From Candidatus Saccharibacteria bacterium UBA1949 (GTDB taxonomy: Bacteria > Patescibacteriota > Saccharimonadia > Saccharimonadales > Saccharimonadaceae): a stretch of DNA of 9,354 bases. The DNA lies in assembly GCA_002336735.1 (NCBI GenBank), contig DDER01000037.1, forward strand, positions 1-9,354, written 5' to 3'. The position numbers and the translations under genes were made by a program. The notes below the pieces were generated by a model. That model did not search any database and was not told the origin of the DNA. It saw only the letters and a program-made list of their open reading frames with translations. Positions within the stretch are counted from its first letter, which is position 1. The number at the start of each line of letters is the position of its first letter. This document shows positions 6,824 to 9,354 of this stretch, piece after piece.

Positions 6824-8644
6824 TTAGTCGCGTGCTGCCCGTTTGCGTAGCGTATGATCGAGTTCACGTTTACGCAGTCGCAGATGCTCCGGCGTCACCT
6901 CCAGCAACTCATCATCCTCCAGGAAATCAATACTTTGTTCTAGGCTTAGCTGGGTATGCGGCGTAAGCTGCACCGTGCCATCACTAGATTTGCTTCGCAT
7001 ATTGGTAAGATGTTTTGCTTTGCAAACATTTAACTCTAAATCTTCCTGACGATTGTATTGCCCAACAATCATACCTCCGTATACTTCAACACCTGGACCC
7101 ACGAATAGTTCACCGCGCGCTTCGGCTGCTTCAAGAGCATATGGTGTTGTTGTGCCACCCTCGTAAGCAATCAGGACTCCGGCACGGGTACGTGGCAATT
7201 TGGGGCCTAATGGTTCATACCCACACGGAACACTATTCATGATAATAGTCCCTCTTGTTTCCGTCAGAAGTTTGTTTCTGAGCCCTATCAAGGCCCGCGT
7301 CGGCAGCCTGTACGTCATACGCAATAGTCCACTCAACAGCGTCTCTTGGCCCACCATCTCAGCGCGACGCATACCTAGCTCCTGACTCACGACACCAGTG
7401 AATTCAGTTGGTATTTCGATTTGCAGCTCTTCGATCGGCTCTTTCTCGTCGCCATCCTCATGTATCGTCACCACTTCGGGCCGGCCCACCTCAAATTCGT
7501 AGCCCTCGCGGCGCATCGTCTCAATAAGGACGCTCAGATGCAGCTCTCCTCTCCCCGAAACGACAAAACCTATACCGTCCTCGACAACTCGCAGTGCAAC
7601 ATTCGTTTCGAGTTCACGCTGCAACCGATCGCCCAGCTGTCTACTCGTGGTAAATTCTCCCTCTCTCCCCTTGAATGGACTCGTGTTAGGGCCAAGGTAC
7701 ATGCTCAGTGTCGGCGCCTCGATAGCAATCACTGGCAGCGCCTCAGGCTGATCACGGTCAGCGATCGTCTCGCCAATCTTTGCCAAACCAATACCAACAA
7801 GCCCCACAATATCACCAGCGATCGCTAGCTCCGTCTGTTCCCGTACAAGCCCCCTGTAGACAAATATTTTTTCGATGCGTGCGGTCTCTGTCTGATTATC
7901 ACGCTTCATCAGGACGACTGACGAACCGCGACGAGCTGTGCCCCGCGCAATACGTCCGATAACATACTTTCCCAAAAAAGCGTCATACTGTAGCGCAGTT
8001 ACCAGCATTTGAAAAGCACCCTCTTTTATTTTTGGCGCGGGGATATCACGAATAATTGCTTCAAAAATGACAGAAAGATCACCCGGCTCATCGGTCATAG
8101 CTGGCATTGTAGTCCACGCCCTGCCGTCCCGAGCTACCGCATAATAAATCGGATACTGAAGCTGCGCCTCGTCTGTTGCAAGCTCCAAAAAGAGATCCGC
8201 CAACTCATCTTCCACTTCCGCGATACGCCTTGCGGGCTTGTCTATTTTGTTGATGACAACAACTGGCGTCAGACCGAGTTCCAGGGCCTTAGACAGGACA
8301 AACTTGGTTTGTGGCATTGGACCCTCTTGGGCATCAACCACCAATAATACGCCGTCGGCCATGTTCAGCGTGCGTTCTACCTCGCCGCTAAAGTCGGCGT
8401 GCCCGGGCGTGTCGATGATATTGATTTTATAGTCACCATAGTACACGGCCGCCTGTTTAGCGGTAATAGTAATACCTCGCTCGCTTTCCTGATCTCCACT
8501 ATCCATGATGAGATGCTGGGTCATCTCAGCCTGATTGTCCCGAAAAGTTTGTGATTGCTTGAGTAGACCATCAACAAGCGTCGTCTTGCCGTGATCAACG
8601 TGCGCAATAATTGCAATATTTCTGATATAAGAAGCGTCTTTCAT
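6824..8644 (-). CDS. typA: Translational GTPase TypA/BipA
   Basis: This 606 aa protein is of the EF-G-like TypA/BipA family, which binds the ribosome and is known to help 50S assembly and growth under stress, notably in the cold. GTPase motifs are complete: G1 AHVDHGKTT (14-22), G2 RGITIT (56-61), G3 DTPGHADF (78-85), G4 NKID (132-135) and G5 near AVARDGRA (169-176). Later stretches SPFKGREGEF, SGRGELHLSVLIETMRREG and VCKAKHLTNMRSKSSDG are typical of the TypA domains following the GTPase part. The length matches the family. The start is supported by an AGGA Shine-Dalgarno site at 8654-8657. A TATACT at 8688-8693 would give a leader of about 36 nt. It lies downstream of the pilin gene on the same strand, with its own likely promoter. 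Confidence 0.97.
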   Translation of the reverse strand: MKDASYIRNIAIIAHVDHGKTTLVDGLLKQSQTFRDNQAEMTQHLIMDSGDQESERGITITAKQAAVYYGDYKINIIDTPGHADFSGEVERTLNMADGVLLVVDAQEGPMPQTKFVLSKALELGLTPVVVINKIDKPARRIAEVEDELADLFLELATDEAQLQYPIYYAVARDGRAWTTMPAMTDEPGDLSVIFEAIIRDIPAPKIKEGAFQMLVTALQYDAFLGKYVIGRIARGTARRGSSVVLMKRDNQTETARIEKIFVYRGLVREQTELAIAGDIVGLVGIGLAKIGETIADRDQPEALPVIAIEAPTLSMYLGPNTSPFKGREGEFTTSRQLGDRLQRELETNVALRVVEDGIGFVVSGRGELHLSVLIETMRREGYEFEVGRPEVVTIHEDGDEKEPIEELQIEIPTEFTGVVSQELGMRRAEMVGQETLLSGLLRMTYRLPTRALIGLRNKLLTETRGTIIMNSVPCGYEPLGPKLPRTRAGVLIAYEGGTTTPYALEAAEARGELFVGPGVEVYGGMIVGQYNRQEDLELNVCKAKHLTNMRSKSSDGTVQLTPHTQLSLEQSIDFLEDDELLEVTPEHLRLRKRELDHTLRKRAARD

Positions 8645-8680
8645 AAAAATAATTCCTGGAATATACCAAGAACCCTATCG

Positions 8681-8727
8681 CTACCTAGTATACACCAACT
8701 CTCTCATATACACTAGAGGCTAGGTAG
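8681..8727. repeat. Inverted repeat between the pilin end and the typA leader
   Basis: Perfect 8-bp arms CTACCTAG (8681-8688) and CTAGGTAG (8720-8727) are separated by 31 nt. One arm is inside the last pilin codons; the other touches the typA -10 and predicted transcription start. It could be an operator or a weak hairpin in read-through RNA. There is no U-tract, so it is not a standard terminator. Chance is not excluded. Confidence 0.4.
8688..8693 (-). promoter_or_regulatory. Candidate -10 element of typA
   Basis: TATACT on the minus strand is the same hexamer used before the MFS and trehalase genes, but here it lies 43 nt before the ATG, leaving room for a leader with a Shine-Dalgarno site. 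No convincing -35 is seen; the expected place falls at the end of the pilin gene. Confidence 0.45.
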
Positions 8728-9255
8728 GCGTTTACTACAAATCACGACGCCATTTTCGGTCAGTATCGCCTGCATGTCCTTTGGACAGTCGCTCATACCG
8801 CCCTCGAACCAGTTTCTAGTATATATTTCGGTGTCTGATCTATAGATAACATAGGGACCGATGTAGTTGTTTTTGATAGTGTTTTTTTCGTTGGGCAGCT
8901 GACTTCCAATTTTCTCGAGCTGCGTCATGAGCGTATTGCTTTCATCAAAACGACGAAGACCATAGTTGAGGTCATGACAGTCGCCGATACCATCTCCGTT
9001 GACATCTTTGAAGCCTCGTCCTAGGCAGTAGCCGCCCGCTGGCATTGATGGATATTTACCAAACATCGCACCATAATCTTTGAAGATCTGGTAGTATGCC
9101 GTCACCGCTTGATAGCGCGTCAAATTACGAGCACGCTTCTGAATATTACCATAGCCCAAGGTGCCAATTGTCGCCAAAATACCGATCACGACAATCACCA
9201 CAATAATCTCAACAAGAGTGAACCCAGGCTTTGCAGTATGTTTATGTGTCATCAT
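8713..9255 (-). CDS. Type IV pilin-like prepilin with a calcium-loop motif
   Basis: This 180 aa protein has a class III (prepilin) signal: a short basic leader, then G|FTLVE with cleavage expected between Gly11 and Phe12 and the conserved Glu at +5 (Glu16), followed by a hydrophobic helix (17-36). The mature domain contains DVNGDGIGDCHD (84-95), which fits a dockerin/EF-hand-type calcium loop with acidic or amide residues at loop positions 1, 3, 5, 9 and 12. Four cysteines (77, 93, 157, 173) could form two disulphides. It may be a major or minor pilin or a pseudopilin; none of the assembly genes (ATPase, platform protein, prepilin peptidase) is in the window. Two consecutive ATGs (9255, 9252) are possible starts, neither with a Shine-Dalgarno site. 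A TATATA hexamer is 7 nt before the first. Confidence 0.9.
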   Translation of the reverse strand: MMTHKHTAKPGFTLVEIIVVIVVIGILATIGTLGYGNIQKRARNLTRYQAVTAYYQIFKDYGAMFGKYPSMPAGGYCLGRGFKDVNGDGIGDCHDLNYGLRRFDESNTLMTQLEKIGSQLPNEKNTIKNNYIGPYVIYRSDTEIYTRNWFEGGMSDCPKDMQAILTENGVVICSKRLPSL

Positions 9256-9260
9256 GCTTA

Positions 9261-9287
9261 TGTATATATCATATCACTGGCTGGCAA
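9261..9287 (-). promoter_or_regulatory. Candidate pilin promoter, leaderless type
   Basis: On the minus strand, TTGCCA (9287-9282) is followed by overlapping -10 candidates TATATA (9268-9263) and TATACA (9266-9261). TATATA lies exactly 7 nt before the ATG at 9255. Spacing to TTGCCA is 13 or 15 nt, shorter than ideal, so the -35 is uncertain. No Shine-Dalgarno sequence is present. Confidence 0.4.
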
Positions 9288-9318
9288 AAAAATAAATGCC
9301 GCAACACCGTACGACATT
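9286..9318 (-). terminator. Intrinsic terminator after the tRNA gene
   Basis: The minus-strand RNA can form an 8-bp stem (9318-9311 with 9302-9295, including two G-U pairs) around an 8-nt loop, followed by a U-rich run ending in seven U (9292-9286). It lies 11 nt past the tRNA CCA end and just before the pilin promoter, so it would separate tRNA and pilin transcription. Confidence 0.6.
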
Positions 9319-9329
9319 CTTGATTGTCC

Positions 9330-9354
9330 TGGTGGAGCATAGGAGATTCGAACT
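9330..9354 (-). tRNA. 3' end of a tRNA gene with encoded CCA, probably tRNA-Ala
   Basis: The minus strand at the right edge reads a T-loop TTCGAAT, a T-stem 3' half CTCCT, an acceptor 3' half ATGCTCC, discriminator A and CCA. The last two bases of the T-stem 5' half (AG) pair correctly. The anticodon is outside the window. The GCTCC-A-CCA end resembles bacterial tRNA-Ala, and the U at position 70 would allow the G3:U70 identity pair, but the 5' half cannot be seen, so the amino acid is a guess. Confidence 0.8.

Noticed and set aside
7421..7828. 135-codon plus-strand frame opposite typA
   Set aside because: Antisense to well conserved TypA domains; composition is random-like and no start signal is present.
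1..9354. CRISPR array, insertion sequence or prophage signals
   Set aside because: No regularly spaced repeats, transposase, integrase or phage genes are visible.

Overview
The window holds eight coding regions, one of them very small, plus the 3' end of a tRNA gene at the right edge and a possible gene start at the left edge. The organism is a bacterium with the standard genetic code (TGA, TAG and TAA all act as stops) and very compact spacing. Most genes lie on the minus strand; only an MFS transporter and rarA lie on the plus strand. The base composition, the mix of leaderless and Shine-Dalgarno genes, the short cytosolic sugar operon and a lone type IV pilin-like protein suggest a Patescibacteria/CPR lineage, perhaps Saccharibacteria (TM7). 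That placement is an inference from style, since no marker gene here proves it.

Layout from left to right. (1) Minus-strand pair 1061-62: a stomatin-like slipin (SPFH/band 7 membrane protein), then a DUF4342 protein starting 1 nt past the slipin stop. A further minus-strand gene may start at the very edge (position 3). (2) A short divergent promoter region, 1062-1143. (3) Plus-strand pair 1144-3479: a 12-TM-type MFS transporter overlapping rarA/mgsA (AAA+ replication-repair ATPase) by ATGA. (4) Minus-strand pair 6771-3469: a complete GH37 alpha,alpha-trehalase followed 3 nt later by a GH13 alpha-glucosidase. The GH13 tail overlaps the end of rarA by 11 bp, convergently. (5) typA/bipA, a ribosome-associated translational GTPase, 8644-6824. 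(6) A type IV pilin-like prepilin with a calcium-loop motif, 9255-8713. (7) An intrinsic terminator and the 3' end of a tRNA, probably tRNA-Ala.

Functionally, the trehalase and alpha-glucosidase should together turn trehalose and malto- or isomalto-oligosaccharides into glucose in the cytosol. The slipin/DUF4342 pair looks like a membrane-organisation or stress module. RarA and TypA are housekeeping maintenance factors. The pilin is the only visibly secreted product.

The most striking cross-cutting signal is at gene starts. Four starts (left edge, MFS, trehalase, pilin) have a TATA-type -10 hexamer exactly 7 nt before the start codon and no Shine-Dalgarno sequence, which predicts leaderless mRNAs. 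In contrast, slipin, GH13 and TypA carry Shine-Dalgarno sequences, and DUF4342 carries a weak one.
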